Part shown: piece by piece, positions 33,165 through 44,743 of the stretch
Layout of the letters: each line of letters opens with the position of its first letter
How positions within the stretch are numbered: the stretch's first letter is position 1
NCBI GenBank assembly: GCA_023362775.1
Contig: JALMGJ010000017.1
Location: 22,537,001-22,601,000, forward strand
Source: Charina bottae
Taxonomy: Eukaryota; Chordata; Lepidosauria; Squamata; Charinaidae
Length of the DNA stretch: 64,000 nucleotides
Direction: 5' to 3'
Notes under the pieces: generated by a model
Databases searched by the model: none
Seen by the model: the letters and a program-made list of their open reading frames with translations, nothing else
Told to the model about the DNA's origin: nothing
Program-made: the position numbers and the translations under genes

Positions 33165-36110
33165 TGGAGGGGTGGGTTGTGATAATGGCACCATCCTTGA
33201 CCAACCTGCATTCAAATGCTTTATGAAAAGCATATTTCCCAGCACTTTGGCTTTCTTGGTCATTGACCAAGCTGTGTGGGTGGAAAATATCCAACTTGGA
33301 TACCAGACTGGGAAAAGCTAAGCTATAGCTTTGAACAGGGTGCTGCTTCACATTCAGTTGTTGGATTAGAGCAATTGTTAAATTGTCTGGAATTTTGCAA
33401 GCTGGCTGAGAGCAGAGCAGAGCAGAGCCCCAAAGCCTAGTGCACAGATCAGCAATTTGGTGGCCAATGGCAATGGCGCCATCAGAGCCCTTGTTAAATA
33501 TTTACCAAACACACATTCCATTGGCCATCAGAGTGATGACATCATCATGTAGCTTCTGGAAAACTCCACTGTATATATGTGAGAGAATGAGAGTGAAAAA
33601 GGCAAAGAATGTTTTATATTATTATGAAAATAGTTTTGACCACACTTTGGGAACCGGCTGCACTAGAGGAATATGCAGAAAAAGTGGAAAAATTATCGTA
33701 AAATGAGAAAATGACAGTCATAAGAAAAATCTATTCAAGTGGTTTGCTGGATTAACAAGATATTTAATCAAAGAGATACATTCTGCTTCCAAGTCTCAAA
33801 ACACAAGGTAGTCCAAGGTAAAAAAAACCAGCTATTTTAAATAAAGAGCTACTATAACAGGCTGGTGAATTATTTTCTCCTGCTTCCTCAGCTACTTGTC
33901 CCTATTCATCTTTTTTTCACTGAGGCTCCAAGAATGTAAAGCTCACAGCAAAAAAAAAAAAAAAGGAATTGGAAGAAATATAAAATACAAACTATTTTTA
34001 TTTTATTTATTTATTTATTTAATTTATTCCCCACCCATCTCCCATACAAGGGACTAAGGAGAAGCTTGCACCCCTTTCTATGTACGTTCAGTGCTGTAAA
34101 TTTTGCCTTCACAGATTCCTGAGAAAGAAAAGGGATTCTGAAAAATAGGCAAATGTTTATGGTTTATGGGGGGATACAGCTGTAGATACTGTAGCTAAAG
34201 TCAGCATTTCTTTCTTCCTTGTTCCTTCAATTGCTAGACTTGAAAGAAACCTGGGTTTTTCACAGTTCCAGAAACAGAGGAGAGATGCTGAATCAAGCCC
34301 AAAATCTATTAGTTCAGCAGTTTCTTCCCACAATGGCCATTCTGATGTCCATGGTAGCCCACATGCAAGGTAAGAGTGCCTTAGGTGTATTCCCTAGCAA
34401 ACTGATATTGGGGAACACACTGCCTCCAATATTGTGGGAGATTATATTTAAGCCATTGTGTCTAGCAATGTCACAGCTAGCAATGTTAAAGCTCACAAAT
34501 TCTATAATAAATTCTATAGAAGAAATATGCTTCATTTATCTGTTTCTCTCCATTCAGCTTCATTGGGAGACCTATGGATTCTTACATTTTCAACACAGTT
34601 TTGTACATCTCAACCATATTTCTCCTTATTTGCTTCTCCCAATGTCTGTCAACCCCCCATTTTTTTCCATATGCACCATTATAGGGGGTGTGATTTTTTT
34701 CATATGCACCATTATAGGACGCAAGAGTGGTGTGTGGCCAAAACTGATAAAAAGTCAAGGAGGAAGGAATGGTCTTCTATAATTATTGTAATCAAATTAG
34801 TAGCTAATGCTGTTAAAGGACTTCTTCCTCTTCTTCCCCTTTTTCTTTACAGCTAGAGCTCTGTTTCCCTCCACCCTCCAAATGTGTTTATGCCTGTATT
34901 CACTGACTATAGCACTGATCTTATTTGCTCCAAAATTTAGGCATTCTACTTGTTTCTAATCAAATGTCTATACCTCAATCAGCCCCCATCATCCCTGTGA
35001 GTTCAATACTGACAGCAGGGATCAGGTCACTGGGGGGGAGGGGGCAATTTAAAGGAGGGTCGCCATTCTTTTTTCTTTTTTTCTTTTAAAGCTGATAAGT
35101 CCAGCACAGGCAAAATGGACAGCAAACTACTGAAGGACCTTTGGAAAATGATTCAATCTGCCATCTATCAAAAACACACCAATCAACAGCAATTGCTTTA
35201 TTCATAAGGGACTTTACACAAATTTCATTTCTTGTATAAGGCATCACAGAGTTTGAGTTGTGCAGCATTTAGACACAAAGCAAAATTGCTTCAGATCCAG
35301 CCTGGGACCCTCAATGTACCTGCTGGCAAATCCTTGAAGGAGGTGCATCTTTTCTTGGGCTCGCATGGCAGCTGCCCTGGATCAGGAACACACTTGCTTC
35401 TGATCTCAGAAGTCTCACGGCTGCAACCACATACCTCCGTCCTGTTTCTCCCTGTTTCTTCAATGCCTCCTTAACTGCTTGATTTCCCCCTGTAGGAATT
35501 CAGTCTTTACATCAAGTTGATCCATCCCTATTGCTGCTGTGCTGAGCAGTTCCCCTATACTTGACAATTACCATGCAGACAACTGAGCCAACTATAATGG
35601 AGGTATTTCCTCTCCCTGCACTTGTTTTGCTAGTTTGGAGTGCAAGTCAATTTTTCTGTCTCACAATTACAGAGATCCAAGTCTTGCGAGCAGTGAATTA
35701 CAAAATTATTGTCTGCTTTCTGCTTTATTTCTAGTGCATGTACTATAGTCTTCTAGCTTAACGGTAGGATGCTTCGCAGGGTGGGGTTGTAGTGGGTTTT
35801 GTATTTGGGGTTTTATTTTTGTAAGCCGCCCGAGTCACCGTAAGTGAGTTGGGCGGCCATATAAATTTTTATTAAAATAAAAATATTAAAATAAAATGCT
35901 TAGAAATAGGGCAATCAGCATTTCTAGCACAATAGGCTTGTTTTGCCCTTCAGGTAGTCTTTCCTACTTCCACATTTGATGTACATGCCAGATCTTCCAC
36001 TATCTCTAAATCTCTTGTTACACAGCTCTCTGGAAAGTCGCACTTTGAAAATGGTGGAACTTTTATCAGAAAGGTCTGAGAAGGGTTTCCAAATATCTTT
36101 GATCTGATCT
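33165..36110. other. Mostly unassigned interval
   Basis: No gene supported. It holds two L2 3' ends: 34003-34070 on the minus strand (ttatttattta, then tccccacccatctcccatac) and 35795-35897 on the plus strand (gccgcccgagtcaccgtaag, then gggcggccatataaattttt). A 187-residue frame at 34219-34782 has no domain or family I recognise and sits in AT-rich sequence. Confidence 0.45.
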
Positions 36111-36120
36111 AAATCCTGCA

Positions 36121-36273
36121 GAGGATGAGATGGTTAGATAGCATCACTGATGTAATGAATATGAATTTGAGTAAACTCCGGGAGACAGTGTTGGACAGGA
36201 AGGCCTGGTGTGCTATGGTCCATGAGGTCACGAAGAGTCGGACACGACTAAACGACTGAACAACAACAACAAA
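36121..36273 (+). mobile_element. Bov-B 3' end with 10-bp target duplication
   Basis: Only the last 150 bases of Bov-B: gaggatgagatggttagata to cggacacgactaaacgactg and a caacaacaa tail. aaatcctgca lies at both ends (36111-36120, 36274-36283). Confidence 0.92.
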
Positions 36274-36485
36274 AAATCCTGCACAAGAATTGAACATCTC
36301 CTCCCCAGGCAGATCATCCCAGCTGCTTTGTCATTTGTAGCTACCAAGCTTCTTTGATCCTGCCCTGTTTCTGTGGGCCTTTCTTTGTCCAGCACAAAAG
36401 CTATCCTTTGGGACTTTAGAAACAGTTTCTTCTTCAAAAAGCAAAGGGAAAATGTTGGTCTTCTCTGTGGGCTGAAACTCTAATG

Positions 36486-36776
36486 CAGAGCTTTCCAAAC
36501 TGTGTGTCGCCTGCGGGGCCCAGATGTGTTGCGTCAAAACCCGGAAGTGCTGATGGCACGCCATCAGCGCTTCCGGGTTTTCCCGTGGTGACACACCAAC
36601 GGCGGCGTGCGAAAATCCGAAAGCGCCGCAGCCACGGTGGCGTGCAAAAACCGAAAGTGGCAGCGGCGCTTCTGGGTTTTTGCGTGCTGCCGCAACGGCG
36701 GCACTTCCGGGTTTTCCCGCGGCGACACACCAACGGCGGTTGGTGTGTCACCACGGGAAAACTTTGGAAAGCCCTG
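36486..36776. mobile_element. hAT-type MITE, hairpin family, copy C
   Basis: 291 bp, inverted relative to copy A. Ends cagagctttccaaac and aactttggaaagccctg, with target duplication ctctaatg (36478-36485, 36777-36784). It retains the stem made of cgacacaccaac and its inverse. Confidence 0.92.
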
Positions 36777-36883
36777 CTCTAATGTTTCCATTTCTGCTTT
36801 CCTTCAGCTGCTCAGGACACTCACCCTCTCAAAACCTCTTTATACATTTAATTCACAGGGCCCATAACAGTGTTGAAGAAAGC

Positions 36884-36901
36884 TAGTGTGTGTGTGTGTG
36901 T

Positions 36902-36968
<67 letters not shown>

Positions 36969-36970
36969 CG
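36884..36970. repeat. (TG)n(AG)n microsatellite
   Basis: A compound dinucleotide tract immediately upstream of the RTE-like insertion. Confidence 0.95.
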
Positions 36971-37022
36971 CAAGGATTAGTGAAGCATGCTTATAACTTC
37001 AATGGAAATGTTTATTTAAAGA

Positions 37023-37143
37023 CTCACTCGCTGGATCGTCACCTTGTTGTGGTGAGTGGGCTTGTGTGTTCTCAATGAACCCTGTGAGCGAAGCCGTCGG
37101 GAGTCATGTACTCCTGGTAGGGTCACCCATGGCGGTAAGGTCC
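37023..37143 (+). ncRNA. Candidate HDV-like self-cleaving ribozyme at the LINE 5' end
   Basis: Possible pairings: P1 37023-37029 with 37054-37060 (7 bp, one G-U); P2 37033-37037 with 37139-37143 (5 bp, one G-U); P3 37041-37043 with 37051-37053 (3 bp), directly followed by the P1 3' strand; and a P4 arm 37079-37083 with 37119-37123, containing an inner stem 37100-37104 / 37110-37114. The J4/2-like stretch atggcggtaa (37129-37138) precedes P2. P1 begins at the first base after the target duplication. P1.1 is weak and three bases are unpaired between P2 and P3, so activity is uncertain. Confidence 0.4.
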
Positions 37144-37492
37144 AGGGGGAGGAACCAGACAAAGAACGATCCAAGAAAGTCCTCAACGGCAGAACAGGCA
37201 GAAGACAACAAGGTGTATTGTTACAACGGCTGCGAAGGCGGATGAAGGCTGCAGCAGACAAAAGGTCACCAATCGTCATGGTATCCATGCCATTGGATTA
37301 GAGCCTTTTTCTGTGAAGGTTGTGTGCTGATCGTTGTGCACCGATCTCCACACATAAAACAAATTCACGCACAGGCGTCTTCCAACCACACCAAACCCAA
37401 AACAACCAAAAGTCCCATGGCGACTGACGAATGGCAACGGGGGCAGGACTGTGAAATCCGGAAGCTCCTAGTCATGGACCAGCACATGGGCG

Positions 37493-38017
37493 GTGGATAC
37501 GGATTCAGTCGCCCTGACTCAAGGATCGAGGCAGTTGAGTAGTTCAGCAGCTGTATCCACGACTGAGCAGCCCTATTTAGGATCCACTCTGCTCACCCCA
37601 TATGGGGAGGGGGCTAGAAAAGGTGCCCTAAACATAGTCTGCCTCATTTTCTCCCTGACTGGATTACCGCGACCAGTGGGGTCACCATCTAGCGGTCGTA
37701 AAAAACACATGAATTTTGGAACATGGAATATACGGACACTGCAAGACAATATGGATAGTGAACGACCTGAACGTAGGACTGCCATTATTGCAAGGGAGCT
37801 GAGACGTTTTAATATTGTTATAGCAGCACTCCAAGAAACTCGAAGAGCAGAAGAGAGACAGTTGAAGGAAGAAAAAGGGGGTTATACCTTCTTTTGGAAA
37901 AGACTGCCTGAACAAGAACGACGAATACATGGGGTAGGCTTTGCTATCAAAAACGACCTTGTGAAGCTCTTGTCAGAAGTTCCCACTGGGATTAATGAAC
38001 GACTCTCAACTCTGTGA
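37493..38017 (+). pseudogene. RTE-like endonuclease, first block of copy 2 ORF
   Basis: A likely domain start is MNFGTWNIRTLQD at about 37710. The earlier in-frame ATG at 37493 adds 70-odd residues with no clear domain. ALQETRRAEERQ and the GVGFAIKNDLVK block are visible. It ends at TGA 38015-38017, where copy 1 has CGA, suggesting CpG decay. The same frame continues downstream without a shift. Confidence 0.88.
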
Positions 38018-39731
38018 ATAAAACTCGCCAAAAACCAACAGGCAACTATCCTAAGTGCTTACGCACCAACACTAGATGCAGATGAGGATATCAAGGAAAA
38101 ATTTTATACCCAGCTGGACACCATCTTATCAGAGATACCAAAGGAGGATAAAATTATCCTCCTGGGCGATTTCAGTGCAAGAGTTGGGCGTGACTTTGAT
38201 TTGTGGCCAGGGATCATTGGGAAAGAAGGAGTTGACAACAGCAACATGAATGGAATCTTACTTTTGACTAAATGTGCAGAGCATAACCTTGTCATTACTA
38301 ACACACTCTTTCGCCAGAAAAATAAATTTAAAACATCTTGGAAGCACCCACGGTCAAAGCACTGGCATCTTTTAGATTATGTAATTGTCCGTGCTAGAGA
38401 TCGCCGTGATGTACTTCTCACCAGAGCCATGACGAGTGCCGATGACTGTTGGACAGACCATCGTTTAATTCGATCCACAATGGCCATAAAGATTGTCCCT
38501 CATCGTAGGCTCCAAGGAAGAAAACCAAGGCGTAAAATGAATACACTGGCACTTCAAGATTCTATTAAACAAGCTTGCTTTCAATCAACTCTCAAGGAAC
38601 ATCTGCCTATGGAACTTCCTGAAAATGTTGAGGAACACTGGGTTAAACTGAAGACTTCTATTATTTCAGCCTGTGAACAAACTATCGGATACCAAACTAA
38701 GAGACATAAGGACTGGTTTGATGAGAACGATAGTGTGATTGAACATATTATTGACAAGAAAAGGAAAGCCTTCCGGATATGGCAAAAAGATATTAACTGT
38801 GCCGTTAAGAAAAAAATCTACGCCAGTGCAAAGGCAGAAGTCCAAAGAAGAACTAGAGAACTTAAGAACATATGGTGGATAAAAGAAGCCCAAGAAACCC
38901 AACATTTTGCAGATGCTCATGATGCACGGGGCTTTTTTAATGCCATAAAGGCCATCTATGGACCAACAAACCATGGAACAAATCCCTTACGCTCAGTAGA
39001 TGGTGCTAAACTTCTAAAGGACAAAGAGTCTATTGCACTGCGCTGGAAAGAGCATTACTACAATCTCCTTAATCGTCACTCTACTGTGGCTGATGAAGTC
39101 TACTTGCAAATCCCGCAAAAACAAATAAGAAATGAGCTTGCAGTACCCCCTAGTTTGGGGGAAGTCAGTAAAGCCACTAAACAAATGAAAAATAACAAAG
39201 CTAGTGGACCTGATGGGATTCCTGCTGAAGTCTTTAAAGAAGGCGGGCCTGAACTTACACAACAACTTCATAAGCTCATCGAAAAAATCTGGATGAGGGA
39301 GGAGATTCCAGCAGACTTTAGGGATGCCATAATTATCACTCTCTTTAAAAAGGGTGATAGAACAGACTGTGGAAACTATCGAGGCATCTCCCTTCTAGCC
39401 ACAGCAGGCAAAATCCTGGCAAAGATCATCGCAAACCGTCTCCTATCTGCATCAGAAGACATCCTGCCTGAAACGCAAAATGGCTTCTGCCCTTCCAGGG
39501 GAACAGTGGATATGATCTTCACTGCACGACAGCTTCAAGAAAAATGCAAGGAGCAAAACCGCCCTCTGTACATGGCGTTTATTGATCTGACTAAATCTTT
39601 TGATACTGTAAATCGTACTGCTCTCTGGACCATCCTTCTGAAAATCGGATGCCCTGATAAATTTGTGAACATCTTGCGGCTACTCCATGACGACATGATG
39701 GCAACAATCCTGAATAACAATGGCTCTCAAA
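38018..39731 (+). pseudogene. RTE-like endonuclease end and reverse transcriptase N-terminus, copy 2
   Basis: In the same frame as the first block: YAPTLDADED, LLGDFSARVGRD (the usual Asn of GDFN is Ser here), WTDHRL ends the endonuclease. After a Lys-rich linker come KNNKASGPDGIPAEVF, YRGISLLATAGKI and YMAFIDLTKSFDTVN. The frame breaks at 39732, where a Penelope-like insertion begins. The GDFS change lies in a conserved endonuclease block and could weaken nicking. Confidence 0.9.
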
Positions 39732-39865
39732 ATGTCTATGAAGGTTCTCAGTCATCCAGGTGGAATTGTCTGTAGCTTGAATCATGTCAACTGGATTTCA
39801 ACTGAATGTCAACTGGATGTCAACTGGATGTCAACTGAATCCAGTTGACATGATTCAAGCTACAG
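39732..39865. mobile_element. Penelope-like mini fold-back insertion in the LINE ORF
   Basis: The left part (39732 to about 39789) is the inverse Penelope-like tail (tctatgaaggttctcagtca, then ttgaatcatgtcaactgg). The right part (39840-39865) is the same tail in plus orientation (ccagttgacatgattcaagc). Between them tcaactg(g/a)atg units are repeated about three to four times. acaatggctctcaaa (15 bp) is duplicated at 39717-39731 and 39866-39880. The 149 added bases shift the LINE frame. Confidence 0.88.
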
Positions 39866-41043
39866 ACAATGGCTCTCAAAGTGATCCATTTAAAATGGAA
39901 TCCGGCGTTAAACAGGGATGTGTTATTGCTCCAACCTTATTTGCTATCTTCATCGCTATGATTATACACCTTGTTGAAGAGAAACTTCCTACTGGTGTAG
40001 AAATTATATATCGAACAGATGGAAAGCTTTTTAATCTTAGTAGGCTGAAAGCAAAAAATAAGGTAACTACAACTTCTGTTATAGAACTTCAATATGCTGA
40101 TGATAACGTAGTCTGTGCACACTCTGAAGAAGATCTTCAAACTATCCTAAACATCTTTGCAGAAGCATATGAAAAGCTCGACCTCTCGATTAACATTAAA
40201 AAAACCAAAGTGCTTTACCAGCAAGTTCAAACCAATCCCTCCGCAGCACCATCAATCCAGCTTAAAGGTGTGTCACTAGAAAATGTCGACCACTTTTCTT
40301 ATCTCGGCAGCCATCTATCTACAAAAGCCGACATCGATGCTGAAATTCAGCATCACCTGAGCTCTGCGAGTGTAGCTTTCTCCCGAATGAAGCGTAGAGT
40401 GTTTGAGGATCGGGACATTCGCAGGGAGACCAAAATGCTTGTTTACAAAGCCATTGTACTACCAACCCTTCTGTACGCCTGTGAAACATGGACCCTCTAC
40501 AAACGCCACCTCCAACTTCTTGAAAGATTCCATCAACGCTGCCTCCGAAAAATTCTGCAAATTACTTGGGAAGATAGGCGGACTAATGTTAGCGTATTAG
40601 AAGAAGCGAAAACCACCAGCATTGAAACAATGTTCATCCAACATCAACTTCGCTGGACCGGCCATGTTGTTCGAATGCTTGACCATCGTCTTCCAAAGCA
40701 GCTACTTTACTCCCAACTTAAGAATGGAAAACGGAATATTGGTGGACAGCAAAAGAGATTCAAAGATACTCTCAAAGCTAATTTAAAAAAATGTAATATC
40801 AGCATTGAGAACTGGGAAGCCGTAACTCATGAGCGTTTCAATTGCAGGTCAGCCTTTATTAAAGGCGCTATGGACTTTGAAGAAGCACGAATACAGGGCG
40901 AAAGGGAAAAAAGAGCTAAAAGGAAGGCACGTCAAGCAAACCCTCATCATGACCGTCTCCCATCCGGAAACCTATGCCCTCATTGTGGGAGGTTGTGCGG
41001 ATCCAGAATTGGCCTTTATAGCCACTTACGGATCCACTGTTAA
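39866..41043 (+). pseudogene. RTE-like reverse transcriptase C-terminus and zinc finger, copy 2
   Basis: Continues with GVKQGCVIAPTLFAIF, LQYADDNVVCAHSEE (catalytic YADD) and YACETWTLYKRHLQLLERFHQ. The tail has Lys/Arg-rich text and a C-terminal CPHCGRLCGSRIGLYSHLR block ending HC, a C2H2-type finger likely to bind nucleic acid. Stop at 41041-41043. No stop lies between the insertion and the end. Confidence 0.92.
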
Positions 41044-41253
41044 AATTTTACCTTTGGAAGACAATCTTACTCGGCTATGAGTGATCGCCAATGATGATTT
41101 AAAGAAATGCATGGAGGGGACCAGCAAAGCCTAGATCTAGCTGGCTGAATTCTATCAGGAGGAGAGTCAGCAGTCAAAGGCTCTGTGCAGGCATGCTTTG
41201 GGAGAAAGGGGAGAAAGGAGGTCCTGAGATTAGCAATCTCCTAGATAAAGAGC

Positions 41254-41517
41254 GAGCCAGTTTGGTGTAGTGGTTAGAGTGTCAGGCTAGAAACCAGGAG
41301 ACCGTGAGTTCTAGTCCCACCTTAGGCACAAAGCCAGCTGGGTGACCTTGGGCCAGTCACTTTCCCTCAGCCCTAGGAAAGAGGCAGTGGCAAACCACTC
41401 CTGAAATATTGCCAAGAAAACTGCAGAGACTTGTTCAGGCAGTCACCAGGAGTCAAAAACTGACTCGAAGGCATGTGTGCGTGTGCACGCACGCACGCAC
41501 ACACACACACACACACA
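41254..41517 (+). mobile_element. Sauria-type tRNA SINE with 9-bp target duplication
   Basis: Head with A box (tggtgtagtggttagagtg) and B box (gagttctagtccc). Body gggtgaccttgggccagtca, then a Bov-B-like tail (ccaggagtcaaaaactgact) and a CA-rich end. ataaagagc flanks it (41245-41253, 41518-41526). SINEs of this kind use Bov-B machinery in squamates. Confidence 0.93.
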
Positions 41518-41529
41518 ATAAAGAGCAGG

Positions 41530-42228
41530 CGTAGTGAAAGAAACAGAGGGGGGAATTGAGTAAATCCTTATCTACTGTATCTATTACACACCGGGCCTTA
41601 TGGTTGGGAGGTTGAGAGGTGCTGAAGGGTCAGTGCTGCTAAATTAACACTTTCAGTGTATTTCCATTCTTTCTACCACAATTTAACCTGCTGGTATGTG
41701 CCACTTGGTGAAAAAATATTGAAATCTCACCTCCCCCCCCCCACCAAGACTCTCTATGCAGTTTCTCAGAAGCTGCTTCCCTTGAATTTCAAGGGAAGAC
41801 TCCTCACTGCTGCTGATTGCTCCCTTGCAATGCAAATAAGGCTTCTATGGGGTGGGTAAAAAAGAAAAAGAAAGGGCTTTGACTGGATTTGCTATTTACA
41901 TAACTGAAAATGTGTACTTGAACTGCATACACACAATTAATTTCATATGTAGTTTGGCCTACAGAGACACAGCAGGTGTAATCTAAGGTTCATCATATAT
42001 TTTTAACTCTTTGTGTTCAATATTTAATGTTTAAGCAATCAGCAGGAAATAACAATTGTATGGAAGAGCACTAAGCAGGCAAAATGGGATTTTAGCAGCC
42101 TCTGAAATCCACATGCTCCAAAATTAAAAATGTTGCTGTATAACTGGAACTAAGAGGCTCCAGAGCTACCATATTAATTTAGAAGAGTCTCATTAAACCA
42201 CCAATAACAGATTCATCTGAAATCATTC
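41530..42228. other. Unassigned interval
   Basis: No gene or repeat assigned, apart from a poly-C run near 41735. Confidence 0.4.
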
Positions 42229-42239
42229 ACCCAGTGGTA

Positions 42240-42561
42240 AAAAGGTAAAGGTTCCCCCCGCACATTTGTGCAGTCGTGTCCGACTCTAGGGGCCGGTGCT
42301 CATCTCTGTTTGTTAGCCGAAGAGCCAGCATTGTCCGAAGACGCTTCCACGTTCATGTGGCCGGCATGACGCATGCGGAACGCTGTTACCTACCCACCGA
42401 AGTGGTACCTATTCATCTACTTGCATTTGCATGCTTTCAAATTGCTAGGTTGGCAAGAGCTGGGGCGAGTGCGGGAGCTCACTCCGTCACGCGGGGCTAG
42501 GGATTCGAACCTCCGAACTTGCAATCTCCAAACCTGGCATCTTGCCCACTGAGCCACCATG
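42240..42561 (-). mobile_element. tRNA-derived SINE
   Basis: Minus-oriented member of the family at 20594. Flanks cccagtggta (42230-42239) and cccagaggta (42562-42571) agree in 9 of 10 positions. Confidence 0.88.
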
Positions 42562-42574
42562 CCCAGAGGTACCC

Positions 42575-43595
42575 GTTTGGTTTTCTTCTTAATCAGCAGG
42601 GCATTGAAGCACACAATAATAGATTAATTCCTCGTCCTAAAAACGCAAATAGTCTTCAAATAGTCTAAGTTAAATTCCATCCAGGTAATCCCCCCTCCAC
42701 CCCCAATCTTTTGTGTTTGAAAGGTTCCTCAATTGCTCCTTGATTCAGAGTTTTCTCTTAATATGATTAGATAGGTGGTTTTTCTCAAGAAATGAGAGAT
42801 TACTAAGAATTCAAGTATAATTTACATTGATTACGAAAAGATACCCATGGAATTTAAACAGTTTAATCTATTGGATCCAGAACGTTTATTATTCACTAAA
42901 AGAGTACATAGTGCTTTGCTTCAGCACTTTGTACTGGTCTGGTCTGTATATCTCAAGGGCAAAGTCCTGGGAACAGGAGCTCCATCCCACTCCAACCCCT
43001 TTCCTTTTTCCTTTTGTCATGAAAAAGCAGTGCAATCTGTTCCTTGTTTCTCATCCAGAAGTTAACACAGCTTATCTCCATAGCACTCCTGCTCATCAGC
43101 TGATCTGGCGAAAGGACTGGAAGAGATCCCACCAACCACTACAAAAGTGAACAAGAAAACCCATTGGCAAAGAAGGTGTTAAATCTTCTGAAACTGACAG
43201 TGCCTCTGGAGCTAGAAGGGCAGCCTGCTCTTGCAACTATAGTGTGTCTTTAGTATGAACATTGTAATGATGTTGTGTAAAATGGATAGTTTTCAGATAT
43301 TACATTGGGAAAATAAAGAGTTTCAGTATATTAATATTTGTGTTAAATATGTTACTCCTCATTCTAACAGAAGATATTTTGTAATTTACTTTTTACTCCC
43401 CACCCCCAATTATTTAGAAAAAAATCCTCAAAATCATTCTGAGAAAACAAAGAGAAAAGCATTTATTTCCTGACGTCTTGTTGTTGTTGTTCTGTAGTTT
43501 TCCCAAGCCCCTGCAACTTTAGCATTACCTGCCTTCTATTTCAAGCTCTATCTTCCCAGTAAGATGAAGCATAACATTGAAGAGAGCCAGGATAT
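42575..43595. other. Unassigned interval
   Basis: No gene supported. The overlapping 107- and 72-residue frames near 42827-43150 carry no motif. Confidence 0.4.
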
Positions 43596-43605
43596 ACACT
43601 AGGAT

Positions 43606-44536
43606 TAGGCTGACCATATTTCCTTGAGACAAAAATGGGACATTGGGATGGCAAAAATGGGACAGGGTTAAACTTATGTAATATTCCGTATTCATGAAAA
43701 AGTAAGATGATAAAAAAAGTTTTAAAGAGTTTTTAAGATCCATTTGCTGGTCCTTAAACAGATTACTGTATATATAAAAATATTTTTGTTTTCATTAAAA
43801 TGAAAAAGTTTTATTACATGAACATATTGAGTTAACAATTATTCTTCAGTGACAGGACTCATACAAAAATTTAGGTAGACGTAGAGGAGGACTGTATTTG
43901 ACGGGGCGAATGGGGCTTTGTAACATCACTGTATTTGACACAGCTCATGGGCTTTGTAACATCACGGATCGCAGGAAGGAGGGGAGGGGGAGAGAAGAGA
44001 GGCAGGGAAGTGAAGATTCAAAAACTCCATGCCGGGCAAGGCTTTTCTTCCTTCTACCTTCCCTCCTCCTCCTCCTGCTTTTTTTTCCTCCCTCTTTATC
44101 TCTCTCCCACAATCCCAAACAAAAGACTCTCTCTTGCCGAGCTGGAGAAATAATCAGTTTCACTCTTGAAAAAAGGGGGTGGGATCACATCCCGAATGCA
44201 TTTTAATAAAACAAACAGAGAGCAGAGAGTGACCAACTAAGAGCAGAGCAGAGGCGGTGGCAAAGATCTCTCTCCCCGTCTCTCTCTGTCTCCCTCTCTC
44301 TCTCTCCTTCCGCCTTCCTTGCCCCTCTCTAGTCTCACCCAACATCAGGCACCTCAGTCAAGCACTTTTTAAATGATAATTGCATCTTGGCTGAATCAAT
44401 CTTGCCATGCCTGACATTTTGCTAATATTTTAAAAAAACGGGACAAAATTAACATTTATATTAAAATGACGGGACGGTCGGGAAATGTGAAAAAAACGGT
44501 ACTGTCCCTTTTAAAACGGTACGTATGGTCAGCCTA
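43606..44536. mobile_element. hAT-like non-autonomous element, 931 bp
   Basis: Perfect 13-bp terminal repeats taggctgaccata / tatggtcagccta and an 8-bp target duplication actaggat (43598-43605, 44537-44544). The inner ends also correspond (aaaatgggacagggtt against acggtactgtccctt). The core is purine/pyrimidine-rich (43975-44340), giving Arg/Glu-rich and Ser/Leu-rich frames that are not genes. No transposase seen. Confidence 0.88.
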
Positions 44537-44638
44537 ACTAGGATTCTACATTCCAGAGAGCCAACAGGCTGTTCATATCTTGTATCAGAGGCATGCAAAG
44601 CAAGGCACTGAGGTTCACTAACCGCAAGTGAGTTAGAT

Positions 44639-44743
44639 CAGTGTTTCTCAATCTCAGCAACTTTAAGATGTGTGGACTTCAGCTCTCAGAACTCTGGGAG
44701 TTAGAGTCCACAATCTTAAAATTGCTGAGGTTGAGAATCACTG
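44639..44743. mobile_element. Palindromic hAT-type MITE
   Basis: 105 bp between cagtgtttctcaatctc and its inverse gaggttgagaatcactg. Target duplication agttagat (44631-44638, 44744-44751). Confidence 0.9.

Larger units (their letters stand above)
37023..41096 (+). mobile_element. Full-length RTE-like LINE, copy 2
   Basis: Bounded by atttaaaga at 37014-37022 and 41097-41105. 5' leader 37023 to about 37492, one long coding region to 41043, short 3' UTR with ctcggctatgagtgatcgcc. The coding order is AP-like endonuclease, reverse transcriptase and a C-terminal C2H2-like finger. Two visible lesions break it: a TGA at 38015-38017 and a 134-bp Penelope-like insertion with duplication at 39717-39880. 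The clade is RTE-like by domain content but I cannot fix it from the sequence alone; Vingi-like is the main alternative. Confidence 0.9.

Noticed and set aside
34219..34782. 187-residue open frame
   Set aside because: No signal peptide, domain or family match that I recognise, no splice context; probably chance.
42827..43150. 107-residue open frame
   Set aside because: No motif, and a second frame overlaps it; likely chance.
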